NCBI GenBank assembly: GCA_949126835.1
Contig: OX421494.1
Coordinates: forward strand, 3,789,201 to 3,853,200
Direction of reading: 5' to 3'
Length of the DNA stretch: 64,000 nt
Source of the DNA: Anisus vortex
Lineage: Eukaryota; Mollusca; Gastropoda; Planorbidae
In this document: positions 45,039 through 57,688 of the stretch, piece after piece
Position numbering within the stretch: the first letter of the stretch is position 1
Layout of the letters: every line of letters starts with the position of its first letter
Made by a program: the position numbers and the translations under genes
The notes under the pieces: generated by a model
Told to the model about the DNA's origin: nothing
The model's database searches: none
Seen by the model: the letters and a program-made list of their open reading frames with translations, nothing else

Positions 45039-46345
45039 GATTTTATCCTTATGAGTTTTTTAAGTAAATATTTTTAGGTCTTATCTAAACCCTTGAAAAG
45101 TTGGCCTTATTAAATTTCTATGAAATGTTCACGATCTCACGTCAATGGATTGCTAATTTGCATAGCAAGCATATGTTGGAATCAAAGAAGTCATCAGTGT
45201 GCGTGAGTGCACAAAGATTGGTTACGTCACAGATTTTAAGTTTTTAAACACAAGCACCCAAAACGTGAAATATTATGTGTACAGTTTTTCATAACTAGAC
45301 TAGACTAGGTCAAGTTCGGTTCTTGGGACCGCAACCAATAAATCCAAAGGCGGCCCACCGATTCAAACCTTCAAATCTATCCACCACCTGCATGTGTCTG
45401 TCTGTGCAGGTCTAATGAAAGTGATGTACCTGTATGTCTATGTTAGTGAGTAAATTAAGTCGTTGTTTCTTTCTTGTTTTTTTGTTTCCCCCAAAAAATT
45501 GTATTATAAACTAAATTATCCCCCCCCCCCCCCCGAATTTTCTTTTAGGATATCTTTAATTAATAAATTTATTATTATCTTCATTTTATTACTAATATTT
45601 GTATTACTATTATTGTTCAATTTATTATTCACAAATGCTATAATTTTCTTATGTTTTTGACTATGCCTTTATTGTACCTATGTACTATGTGGAAAATAAA
45701 ATATTGTTCATATTGTTCATTGTCTCTCAAATTATGAAGTCCCACCTTTTTTTCGGTCGCGAATGCTGCCTATAAGATCTATTCTCTTTTGTGATGGGGA
45801 TTGGAAGGGGTGGGTGGGGGGTGAAGTTCGGGTTGGGGAGGGGCGTGCCACGGAGCGGCTGGTACAAGACGAGATGTCTGCGATCTTCTAATAAAAGCCA
45901 GGAGTGCTGCATGCAGGCCTAGTCATATCTGCCTCCAGGTAAACTGGCAATGATACGGTAGTGCTAGAATCGCGTGAATATTTTGTGGTAGGCCGTTTGT
46001 AGACCAACAAAGAGAGAATACTCCCTTGTTTCTACTAAGAACGCAGCGGTGGTTTCCCTTTGTTAGTATCACTTGCCATAATTTGTATTTAAAAAACAAC
46101 AAGACATTGCATTCATTGGTTAGGTTAAAGTTAAATACATGGGCGCCTTCGAATTGGGGAGGGGGGTTGCGAAAAGGCTTTAAAAGAATAAAATTACCAA
46201 TGACCCCTCAATATTTGATCCACCCCCTTTCCCTCCCTGCCCCAAGCTGATTTCCGAGAAACGCCTGGCTTCACGAAAATCAATTTCAGAAACATTGAAA
46301 GTTTGTGTTTCTTTCTTTCTGTCTGTTTCTGTATCTCTCCCTTTA
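45039..46345. other. Unassigned sequence
   Basis: A poly-C run lies at 45520-45533 and a G-rich stretch at 45790-45845. No supported gene is seen. Confidence 0.45.
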
Positions 46346-46990
<645 letters not shown>

Positions 46991-47154
46991 AATCAATCTA
47001 TCATATATATATATGTTTATAAGTACTCTTTCCTCCTGAGTGGGAGAGAAGAGAAAAAGACAGGAGCGGGGAAAAGGATAGAGAAAAGAGATAAATAAAG
47101 TCACAAGAGACAGAGAAAATGAGCCAAATGGAAACAAACGCAAGAGAGAAGGGA

Positions 47155-47530
47155 AAGTGTGTGTGAGTGTGTGTGTGTATGTCTGTGTGTGTGTGAGCGT
47201 GTGTATGTCTGTGTGTGTGAGAGCGTGTGTATGTCTGTATGTGTGTGAGCGTGTGTATGTATGTGTGTGTGTGTGAGCGTGTGTGTGTCTGTGTGTGTGT
47301 GAGCGAGTGTATGTCTGTGTGTGTGTGAGCGTGTGTATGTCTGTGTGAGTGTGTGTGTGTGTGAGTGTGTATGTCTGTGTGTGTGTGAGTGTGTGTATGT
47401 CTGTGTGTGTGTGTGCGTGTGTATATCTGTGTGTGTGTGAGTGTGTGTATGTCTGTGTGAGTGTGTGTGTGTGTATGTCTGTGTGAGTGTGTGTGTGTGC
47501 GTGTGTATGTCTGTGTGTGTGTGTGTGCAA
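47155..47530. repeat. (GT)n-rich imperfect microsatellite
   Basis: GT runs are punctuated by gtatgtctgtgtgtgtg and gagcgtgtg segments, recurring roughly every 30-35 bp. Its reverse frame (His/Thr-rich) is not a gene. Confidence 0.95.
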
Positions 47531-49330
47531 GTATGTGCAGTTATTCATTAAAGTAAGAACAAACAGCTAGACAAAGTGAAAGAATTGTAAAACTAAACAA
47601 AACTAGTTGTTTGATTTTATTCTGAACTTATTTTCCGTACGCCTTTTTTCTTTATAACTTTATGAAAGACCTGTAGCGACCTTTAAGGGTGTCTGATGTA
47701 AGAATTAACTCACATCTAGTCATGAATATATACAGACCCTTCCTGGACGCAGACCTTTTAATGTCTGACTCTCTATCTATGGATTTATCTACTTTTCCAT
47801 TAATATTAATATATCTAACTATCTATCTATTTATTAACTATGACTCTATTTATGCCTTCTTATATATTATTATATAAATATATATTTATTATTTATAAAC
47901 TGTAGGCATATCTATCTATCTTTCTATTTATCTATATATCAATATGTAGGCCCTATCTATTTGTATACAACTATATCAAACTATATCTCGCTAAAATGTT
48001 TCACCCATAACAAACTTTAAAAAAAAGCAAAGCTTGTAAACAAAGTATAATAAAACTTGTGTAATTAAAACAGACGCTTATCAGTTTATAATTGCTATCT
48101 TAAAAAAAACAACAACCGATTACCACTCGCCTTTCGAGTCTCTCGAGACTCGAGACACAAGCTCGGATTAATATGAAATGACGATGTCTATGACACACGT
48201 TTTATACTAACCGTGTCTCGATGTTTCATGTTTACTTGTCTAAGCATAATCCATTCATCAATTATCGAGCCCATTGTCAGTCAGTGTGAAACTGAAACCG
48301 GCCCGCATCGAACACAGAAGGCAAGACACGCCCAGAAAACAGCTCCGTGTGGCCCACACAGAAGTACGCTCATCATAAAAAACATTGTTTTATTTAAATC
48401 CCAACCGGTTGTGGTTTTCATATTACTTTCCAGGAAATCGCACACAACAAAAATCGAAAGCGCGACTAAAAAAGTCGTTCGCTTGTCCTATGTCTGTATT
48501 AATATTACCTTTAACTGTTAACATAATGTGCCAAACAACGAACATTTAAGGGACATTCAATGGTAACTAGTTATTATTAATGCAATATTGAATTATGACA
48601 AATTTGTCGATCGAAGTTTTTTTAAAATAATTAATTTCAATAATTTAAAGAGAGCCGTCTTGTGGCTGGTCCGAATAGTAATAGGTCGGATCCTGTTTCG
48701 ACAGTACACAAAATATTAACAAAGTTCATATTTATTTATATTTCTTTATATAAACATATACAAGAAATATAGATTTTATAGTTAAGCATTATATGTTACA
48801 TTAATTATGATATATAAAGATCAATTAACTTTTTTTTTTGGTTTAGGGGGGGGGGGGGAGGTGCTGTTGCTTTGACCTAAATTCCGCCGCACATGATTTC
48901 CAGGAACTGGTTGAAAATGCTTTACCGAGAATCGGCTATTTAAAACCCTAGAGGCGCATTATGTAAGCTGTAAGTGTGTACATTAAACGTGTGTCTGTTG
49001 ATTATAGCAAAGGAGAAAAGAAGGTTACTGAAGACTGTAATAATTTAACTGCCACTGTAAACCCCCCCCCCCCCCCAATCTTTTTCAATGTATTTTATCA
49101 TATTTTATACCTATATTATTCAATGTTACAGTATGTTATTTTTTATTATGTTATATTAACTATAGTTAAGAAAATTATCGAGTTAATATAAAACTGCATA
49201 CGTAAGCAAAACTTGTTTGGGTAAATTTAATACATAATTTTATAAAAATCATTCTATCCTTTAAAAGTATTACTATTAATGAAAATCTTTTTTTTTCTTT
49301 TTGACATCCATTTGTCAGCCTACTAGCAGC
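47531..49330. other. AT-rich unassigned sequence
   Basis: Poly-G lies at 48846-48859 and poly-C at 49062-49076. Short tatctatct runs lie at 47815-47950. No gene is seen. Confidence 0.5.
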
Positions 49331-52300
49331 GTACTAGGGAGGCATAAATAGCTGTACTAGGGAGGCATAAATAGCTGTACTAGGGAGGCATAAATAGCTG
49401 TACTAGGGAGGCATAAATAGCTGTACTAGGGAGGCATAAATAGCTGTACTAGGGAGGCATAAATAGATGTACTAGGGAGGCATAAATAGCTGTACTAGGG
49501 AGGCATAAATAGCTGTACTAGGGAGGCATAAATAGCTGTACTAGGGAGGCATAAATAGCTGTACTAGGGAGGCATAAATATCTGTACTAGGGAGGCATAA
49601 ATAGCTGTACTAGGGAGGCATAAATAGCTGTACTAGGGAGGCATAAATAGATGTACTAGGGAGGCATATATAGCTGTACTAGGGAGGCATAAATAGCTGT
49701 ACTAGGGAGGCATAAATATCTGTACTAGGGAGGCATAAATAGCTGTACTAGGGAGGCATAAATAGCTGTACTAGGGAGGCATAAATAGATGTACTAGGGA
49801 GGCATAAATAGCTGTACTAGGGAGGCATAAATATCTGTACTAGGGAGGCATAAATAGCTGTACTAGGGAGGCATAAATAGCTGTACTAGGGAGGCATAAA
49901 TAGCTGTACTAGGGAGGCATAAATAGCTGTACTAGGGAGGCATAAATAGCTGTACTAGGGAGGCATAAATATCTGCACTAGGGAGGCATAAATATCTGTA
50001 CTAGGGAGGCATAAATAGCTGTACTAGGGAGGCATAAATAGATGTACTAGGGAGGCATAAATAGCTGTACTAGGGAGGCATAAATAGCTGTACTAGGGAG
50101 GCATAAATAGCTGTACTAGGGAGGCATAAATAGCTGTACTAGGGAGGCATAAATAGCTGTACTAGGGAGGCATAAATAGCTGTACTAGGGAGGCATAAAT
50201 AGCTGTACTAGGGAGGCATAAATAGCTGTACTAGGGAGGCATAAATAGCTGTACTAGGGAGGCATAAATAGATGTACTAGGGAGGCATAAATAGCTGTAC
50301 TAGGGAGGCATAAATATCTGCACTAGGGAGGCATAAATATCTGTACTAGGGAGGCATAAATAGCTGTACTAGGGAGGCATAAATAGATGTACTAGGGAGG
50401 CATAAATAGCTGTACTAGGGAGGCATAAATAGATGTACTAGGGAGGCATAAATAGATGTACTAGGGAGGCATAAATATCTGCACTAGGGAGGCATAAATA
50501 GCTGTACTAGGGAGGCATAAATAGCTGTACTAGGGAGGCATAAATAGCTGTACTAGGGAGGCATAAATAGCTGTACTAGGGAGGCATAAATAGCTGTACT
50601 AGGGAGGCATAAATAGCTGTACTAGGGAGGCATAAATAGCTGTACTAGGGAGGCATAAATAGATGTACTAGGGAGGCATAAATAGCTGTACTAGGGAGGC
50701 ATAAATATCTGCACTAGGGAGGCATAAATATCTGTACTAGGGAGGCATAAATAGCTGTACTAGGGAGGCATAAATAGATGTACTAGGGAGGCATAAATAG
50801 CTGTACTAGGGAGGCATAAATATCTGTACTAGGGAGGCATAAATAGCTGTACTAGGGAGGCATAAATAGCTGTACTAGGGAGGCATAAATAGCTGTACTA
50901 GGGAGGCATAAATAGATGTACTAGGGAGGCATAAATAGCTGTACTAGGGAGGCATAAATAGCTGTACTAGGGAGGCATAAATAGCTGTACTAGGGAGGCA
51001 TAAATAGCTGTACTAGGGAGGCATAAATAGATGTACTAGGGAGGCATAAATAGCTGTACTAGGGAGGCATAAATAGCTGTACTAGGGAGGCATAAATAGC
51101 TGTACTAGGGAGGCATAAATAGATGTACTAGGGAGGCATAAATAGCTGTACTAGGGAGGCATAAATAGCTGTACTAGGGAGGCATAAATAGCTGTACTAG
51201 GGAGGCATAAATAGCTGTACTAGGGAGGCATAAATAGCTGTACTAGGGAGGCATAAATAGCTGTACTAGGGAGGCATGAATAGCTGTACTAGGGAGGCAT
51301 AAATAGCTGTACTAGGGAGGCATAAATAGCTGTACTAGGGAGGCACAAATAGCTGTACTAGGGAGGCATAAATAGCTGTACTAGGGAGGCATAAATAGCT
51401 GTACTAGGGAGGCATAAATAGCTGTACTAGGGAGGCATAAATAGCTGTACTAGGGAGGCATAAATAGATGTACTAGGGAGGCATAAATAGATGTACTAGG
51501 GAGGCATAAATAGTTGTACTAGGGAGGCATAAATAGATGTACTAGGGAGGCATAAATAGATGTACTAGGGAGGCATAAATAGCTGTACTAGGGAGGCATA
51601 AATAGCTGTACTAGGGAGGCGTAAATAGCTGTACTAGGGAGGCATAAATAGCTGTACTAGGGAGGCATAAATAGCTGTACTAGGGAGGCATAAATAGCTG
51701 TACTAGGGAGGCATAAATAGCTGTACTAGGGAGGCATAAATAGCTGTACTAGGGAGGCGTAAATAGCTGTACTAGGGAGGCATAAATAGCTGTACTAGGG
51801 AGGCGTAAATAGCTGTACTAGGGAGGCATAAATAGCTGTACTAGGGAGGCGTAAATAGCTGTACTAGGGAGGCATAAATAGCTGTACTAGGGAGGCATAA
51901 ATAGCTGTACTAGGGAGGCGTAAATAGCTGTACTAGGGAGGCATAAATAGCTGTACTAGGGAGGCGTAAATAGCTGTACTAGGGAGGCATAAATAGCTGT
52001 ACTAGGGAGGCGTAAATAGCTGTACTAGGGAGGCATAAATAGCTGTACTAGGGAGGCATAAATAGCTGTACTAGGGAGGCATAAATAGCTGTACTAGGGA
52101 GGCATAAATAGCTGTACTAGGGAGGCATAAATAGCTGTACTAGGGAGGCGTAAATAGCTGTACTAGGGAGGCATAAATAGCTGTACTAGGGAGGCGTAAA
52201 TAGCTGTACTAGGGAGGCATAAATAGCTGTACTAGGGAGGCATAAATAGCTGTACTAGGGAGGCATAAATAGCTGTACTAGGGAGGCATAAATAGCTGTA

Positions 52301-52496
52301 CTAGGGAGGCATAAATAGCTGTACTAGGGAGGCATAAATAGCTGTACTAGGGAGGCATAAATAGCTGTACTAGGGAGGCATAAATAGCTGTACTAGGGAG
52401 GCATAAATAGCTGTACTAGGGAGGCACAAATAGCTGTACTAGGGAGGCATAAATAGTTGTACTAGGGAGGCATAAATAGCTGTACTAGGGAGGCAT
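49331..52496. repeat. 23-bp satellite, about 138 copies (3.2 kb)
   Basis: The unit is gtactagggaggcataaata plus gct. Variants at the junction (gct, gat, tct), cact for tact, and gcgtaa for gcataa mark subfamilies. A block carrying tctgcact lies at 49971, 50316, 50477 and 50707, at multiples of 23 bp, and is followed by similar orders of variants. gcgtaa units recur mostly every 46 bp between 51.6 and 52.2 kb. Confidence 0.98.
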
Positions 52497-54254
52497 TGAT
52501 TAATGCAGCCCACGCTTCCAACGCTTATCCATGGTTTAACTCTTTGTCTTCCCATATTACTATTCTCTAAATGTAGCCTATTTCCTGACTAACTGTTAAC
52601 TATGCCCACATTCTACTCAACAGTCTGCCTCTAAATCTGCTGCTTCTCTTGTTGTTGCTTCTTTGTTTCCTTTATGTTTTTTTTTTGGTAGTTGCTCCTA
52701 GACAGAAGGTTTTGGAAGCCAACACATGTTATAAAAAGATGCTACCTCATATTTCATATTTTGAATTGTATTGTAACTTGGTCATTATCTCCAGCACAAC
52801 GTGAATACGATACTAATACTAATATGGTCCTAAAACGGTGCGATTATTAGTTGCAACAAAAATTTGATTTTTTTACAATTCTACAGTTAGATAAATTAAT
52901 GTTGTTTCTATAAAATGTCATTTTTTAAACTCCCCCTCCCTCCCCCACTTAAAAACAATAACAACTACATATATTTAAACAATTTTTTCAAAAAAAATAG
53001 AAAGTATCAGTTTTGTAATAGATATTTGATATAATTATATTCGTTTTGTATTAGTAATAAATATTTTGTTATTTAGAGGTTCTAGCTATCCAGTTTTCTG
53101 TATCGGTTTTAGTGATAGATTACTTGGCTAGTGACCAGTCCCCGAAACCCTCATATTTCTTCTTCCGCTCCCCAAACATACTGCCCAGTACCGTCTATTT
53201 GACACAGGCAACAACCTTCAGTAGACTTGCCTTGATTCACGAACCCCCCCCCCCCATTCCTACATAATGACACCCCGAGACCAGATCTCATGTCGGGCTT
53301 TGTCCGTGTGTGAAAAGATGTCTTGCAATATGTCATAGTTTCCAGAGATATTCTTTAAACAAAAAATTCCAACTATGTATGCAAACATCCTTTATTCTTG
53401 TGTTGAATTTTCTGCATTTAGAATAGCGAGCAGTATTCCTCGAAAATTAAACGTCATTCAAAAATCAATAGGCAAACATCAGTGCGTAGTTGAGACATTG
53501 CATTGACCATGATAGGATCCTTTTTCAGCTTTGGTTGATTATGACAATTTGTTTAAAAAAATACTTAAATTATTAGGCTGTGACTTTTCTGTATGTGCAA
53601 GCAATTTGAAACGCGTCTTAACGAACTACACATTGTATAATCGGCTAGGGATTGGAGAATATAAAAGACCATTGAAAGAAAACACAGAAACACACACAAA
53701 TACAAACACACACACACACTCACACTATATAAAAAAAGACTTCCTGGTGTAAGGTTTTAATATCATAACGGTCGACAATATTTGTAGGCCTATGTAACTC
53801 ATTCGTGCAACCCCCATCGGCGGCGCCCAGAAGCCTAACGTTTGCTGGTGGCACGGTTGGGGGTGGGGCGACTCGAAACAAGAAAGAATTGGGGAAGTCC
53901 ACCATTTTCGGCGATAAACACACACAAAAACGTCAAGGTACCATGGCATTAAGTAACAAAAATTAAACGCAAACTGGATTGGGCTTGGATATCAAAGTGC
54001 TAGACCTAATACCGATGTTTGCGCGGGAAGGTTCACCTCTGCTCTGCTGACGCGCTGGGCTGTTCAACTGTTCAGGAAGTACATGAAACTCAACGTCATT
54101 GTTTCGTCTGTCGAATATGACATCAATGCCAAATGACAAGTAGGTAAAAGTGGGGGGGGGGGGGGGAGGGGGGGGAAGCCAATGAAGGCGGATGTTCCAA
54201 CATCCTTGATGTAATAATTTTTGTTCTAGAAATTCACAGAACCTGTGCGACTTT
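52497..54254. other. Unassigned sequence
   Basis: Poly-C at 53245-53255, (CA)n at 53690-53725 and poly-G at 54152-54175 are seen. A 61-codon minus frame at 53151-53336 has no splice signals or known motif. No gene is supported. Confidence 0.45.
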
Positions 54255-54580
54255 AATAATGTATGGTCAGTGTAGCCTATATACTAGGCCCAGTCTATAT
54301 ACTCCTGGACTTCAATAATGTATGGTCAGTGTAGCCTATATCCTTGCTTAGCTTGCTAGGGTTCCGTTGATCTGTTGGTTCCTTGTGGAACATAGGGCCT
54401 CCGCAACAGCTCTCCAGCGCTCTCGATTCTGGACAGCCTTTTTAGTTACAACTGGACTGCAATAATGTATGGTCAGTGTAGCCTATATCCTAGATTCAGT
54501 CTATATACACCTGGACTTCAATAATGTATGGTCAGTGTAGCCTATATCCTAGATCCAGTCTATATACACCTGGACTGTGA
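54255..54580. repeat. 59-bp tandem repeat, four copies, one interrupted
   Basis: aataatgtatggtcagtgta occurs at 54255, 54314, 54461 and 54520. Copies 1-2 and 3-4 are 59 bp apart, while copies 2-3 are 147 bp apart because of about 88 bp of unrelated sequence (gcttgctagggttccgttga … ggacagcc). That insert resembles LINE-derived sequence but I cannot place it. Confidence 0.85.
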
Positions 54581-54784
54581 GAGGTAACCCTGGCAACACT
54601 GTCATTATTGAATCTCGTTTAAATCAAACGTTCTGTTTATTGAAGTTGGTATTTCATAACCTCGTAATGGCTTTACGATATATGTGTACGCATTTTTAGA
54701 GTTTGTATGGAACCCTTAGAAGTTTGTGTGGAGACGTATGATATATGCTTACGTCTTTTAGACGTTTGAGTTGAGATTTTATAT

Positions 54785-54945
54785 TATCTTAAATATTACA
54801 GACGCTCTTTCTATAGAGAAGATTGTTGCGACCTACGCTTATCCGTGGTCCGAGTCTTGTCTTGTTAAGTTACTGGTTTTCCCGGTTTGTTCAGGCAACC
54901 CATTCCATGTCCGGATGCCACTTGGGAAGAAAGAGTACAAAACAC
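54785..54945 (-). mobile_element. LINE family L 3' end
   Basis: The reverse complement carries the family 3' end (plus strand: attacagacgctctttctat, gcgacctacgcttatccgtg) and the RT tail block (ggcaacccattccatgtccg). It is truncated. Confidence 0.75.
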
Positions 54946-55069
54946 TCCTATTGGTTGACTTAAATACACGTGCCACTGGGGCAAATAGAAATATATAGCG
55001 ATCCATTTAAATACATTTTCTTTGGTTGTAACGAAAGTGTCACTATTAATTTTTTTTTCTCTACTAGTA

Positions 55070-55281
55070 CAGTGTTTGGGCAACCTACGGCACGCGTGCC
55101 AAACTTGGCACGCAAAATGATTTAATTTTCAATGGCACGCGAAAGACTCCGAAAAGGCAAATCAAGTCTCTTCTACAAAGCAATTGAGTGCTAAAGCATG
55201 ATGACTGTTAAACTGTTGGCACGCTGCATGAATTAGAAATCCCTTTTTGGCGCGCTTTTATCAAAATGTTGCCCATCCCTG
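55070..55281 (+). mobile_element. hAT-type MITE (family A), 212 bp, simple copy
   Basis: The ends are cagtgtttgggcaacctacg and caaaatgttgcccatccctg. Internal landmarks (gccaaacttggcacgc, caatggcacgcgaaagac, gttggcacgctgcatgaatt) appear in the same order as at 15885. It holds a single copy of the block that forms the 31-bp satellite there. No clear target duplication is seen. Confidence 0.8.
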
Positions 55282-55884
55282 TAAAAACGAGTATATAGTT
55301 TATGCTTATTGATGGTTCCCCTGTATCTTACATGTAATACAGCGTCTATGTGTGTTAACGTGTTTGTAAGTTTCAATTCGTGATTCAGTGAGTACACATC
55401 AAGTGGCTTTAAACTCTTGTGTAACAAGGGTACGAGTCTGCTCTCTTTATTGTAAAGTAATTAACCTAATTTTCTGGTGTGTTTTTTTTACATCCTATGA
55501 AGTACACTTCGGATTTCTCCCAAAAATGTGAATATGATATAAGGATTTAACAAAATGTGTATACGTGGCTATGTTTGTGGCTTTTTTAGTTTTCGGGATA
55601 AGAAAAAAATAATAAAGTGGACAAAAATGCATCTAGTATCCTTAAATTATTAATGAGACGCTCGGAAATGGAATGGGTAGCCTGATATAGTGTGGAAAAC
55701 TATAAACTTCAAATATTTTTATCGAATGCAGTAAGCTAGTTTACCCTTTAGTTGGAATATCTTTCACGTCATTTACCATAAGGCTGTTATACATACTTAG
55801 AATTTATATTTCACGACGTGTACTACGCATATAACCACAGTGTTTCAAGAACCAATCAAGGTAACAACTTCCAGGGTGTTTACT
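55282..55884. other. AT-rich unassigned sequence
   Basis: No gene is seen. Confidence 0.5.
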
Positions 55885-56345
55885 CAAAGCACTATGTTCC
55901 AAGATGTCATTCAAAGCACCATATTCCACAAATGCCATTTACTCAAAGCACTATGTTCCAAGATGTCATTCAAAGCACCATATTCCACAAATGCCATTTA
56001 CTCAAAGCACCATGTTCCAAGATGTCATTCAAAGCACCATATTCCACAAATGCCATTTACTCAAAGCACCATGTTCCAAGATGTCATTCAAAGGACCATA
56101 TTCCACAAATGCCATTTACTCAAAGCACCATGTTCCAAGATGTCATTCAAAGGACCATATTCCACAAATGCCATTTACTCAAAGCACTATGTTCCAAGAT
56201 GTCATTCAAAGGACCATATTCCACAAATGCCATTTACTCAAAGCACCATGTTCCAAGATGTCACTTAAAGCACCTTATTCCACAAATGCCATTTACTCAA
56301 AGCACCATGTTCCAAGATGTCACTCAAAGCGCCATATTCCCAAAT
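55885..56345. repeat. 59-bp tandem repeat built from two related halves
   Basis: The unit runs actcaaagcaccatgttcca agatgtcat, then tcaaagcaccatattccaca aatgccattt, so each half is a diverged copy of the other. About 7-8 units are present; worn half-units continue to about 56460. All three forward frames stay open, giving His/Pro-rich frames without other support. Confidence 0.92.
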
Positions 56346-56560
56346 GTCAATTACTAAAAGTCAGCATATCCAAAATGCCATTTACTCAAAGTAAACATGT
56401 TCTAAGATGCAACTCACTCAGTGCTCCATATTGTAAAATGTCACTGAAACATGTTCCAGGATCTAACTCACGCATAGCCATTTTGTCGCTCCGGTTCATA
56501 GTGATTAAAATGCTCAATGCCCTGACGACTTTACTTGTCTCTTATCCTATTTTTTTTTCA

Positions 56561-57115
56561 GACGCTCCTTCTATAAAGAAGATTATTGCGTCCTACGCTT
56601 ATCCGTGGTGTGTCTAGTCTTGAAGTTTGCTTAGTGTTTTAAATGATGTTAAGTTACTAATTTCCTGTTTTTTTTAGGCATCCCATTCCATGCCCGGATG
56701 CCACTGTGGAAGAAAGAGTACTTATAAGCATTGGCTCTCGCATAAGGAATATGGAAATTGTTTTTGTCCTTATGTTTATCTGAACATTGTGACAGATTGT
56801 CTTTGTGTTGTATTTCTAAGTTAGAATTTAATACCTTATGTATTATTACTACTTTACCCTTTGCCCTTATGTCCTCTAGTGCAGGGTTCGGCAACCTTTC
56901 GATCATAGTGTGTCAAAGTAGGATTTCTAATTTATTCAGAGTGCCAACAGCCTGAAAGTCACCCTGCTCTAACACTAAATTTCTGGTAGGAGATGCTTGA
57001 ATAGCATTTGGATGGGTTATTCCTCGTGCCATTGAAAATCGCTCTACGTGCCAGGTCTGGAACGCGTGTCGTAGATTGCCGATCCCTGGTCTAGTGTTCC
57101 TAGCTTTAGTGCCCA
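56561..57115 (-). mobile_element. LINE family L 3' end, interrupted by a hAT MITE
   Basis: The minus frame gives an ALEDIRAKGKVVIIHKVLNS block, then SFFHSGIRAWNGMPKKNRKL, the RT C-terminal tail. The 3' end (plus strand: cagacgctccttctataaag, attgcgtcctacgcttatcc) lies at the left. The LINE resumes after the MITE at 57089 (ctagtgttcctagctttagt). Confidence 0.82.
56882..57088 (-). mobile_element. hAT-type MITE (family A), 207 bp, nested in a LINE
   Basis: The ends are cagggttcggcaaccttt and gattgccgatccctg. The flanks ctctagtg (56874-56881) and gtctagtg (57089-57096) match at seven of eight bases. It is in reverse orientation relative to 55070. Confidence 0.88.
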
Positions 57116-57507
57116 TTAGAGCGGGGTAAACGTAGGGACACTTTCACCCTACAGCTAATGAGAAATATTCTTATGATCTAAAAACTAAGAATTTAACTTT
57201 TATTTAAATTTTTTTTAGCATTACTGCTTTTAACACGCCGTGGTCATGGCGCGTGATCTATTCGCACTATTTGCATACGATAACTAAACCTGACATTGAT
57301 AGTTGTGCTAAAGTAAAGCAGTTTTAAATTTCTGTTTGTAATCGTATTGGCGCGACTAGAATTATCGAAACCGAAAGTGAGACTTGTGTTTAGTGAGGCC
57401 AAGTTTATTCTACTGTCAAAGTGTAGTGATTAAGTAGATAAAGATTGCGACTATTTGGGAAGTGGTGAAGTATTAATGCACCGCTTATGACACACCGCCT
57501 ATGAAAC
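57116..57507. other. AT-rich unassigned sequence
   Basis: No gene is seen. Confidence 0.5.
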
Positions 57508-57600
57508 TAATGTCAGGTACCCATCAGAGCTGGGTAGACTCAGGGACACCATCGAACACCCACGATCTTCGGTAGGCCAGTGGAACGCGCCACGGCATGT
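57508..57600 (-). mobile_element. SINE family 1 fragment
   Basis: aatgtcaggtacccatcaga followed by gctgggtagactcagggaca and ggccagtggaacgcgc matches the body and part of the head of the copy at 7511, with an internal deletion. Confidence 0.75.
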
Positions 57601-57688
57601 GCACTCCTACAGATCTGCTTCTCCACACTCCATCTTAGCCACACACACTTCGAGACCAGCTATGTTAAAATAATCTCTCAAACTCTCT

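Noticed and set aside
45727..45912. 61-codon minus frame rich in Pro
   Set aside because: It lies over a G-rich low-complexity stretch and has no domain or splice support.
53151..53336. 61-codon minus frame with Cys/Gly-rich end
   Set aside because: No acceptor or donor in a fitting place and no known motif, and it depends on a poly-C run that may be mis-sized.
55818..56617. Three overlapping frames of 142-237 codons
   Set aside because: All three forward frames are open through the 59-bp repeat; this reflects repeat composition, not coding.
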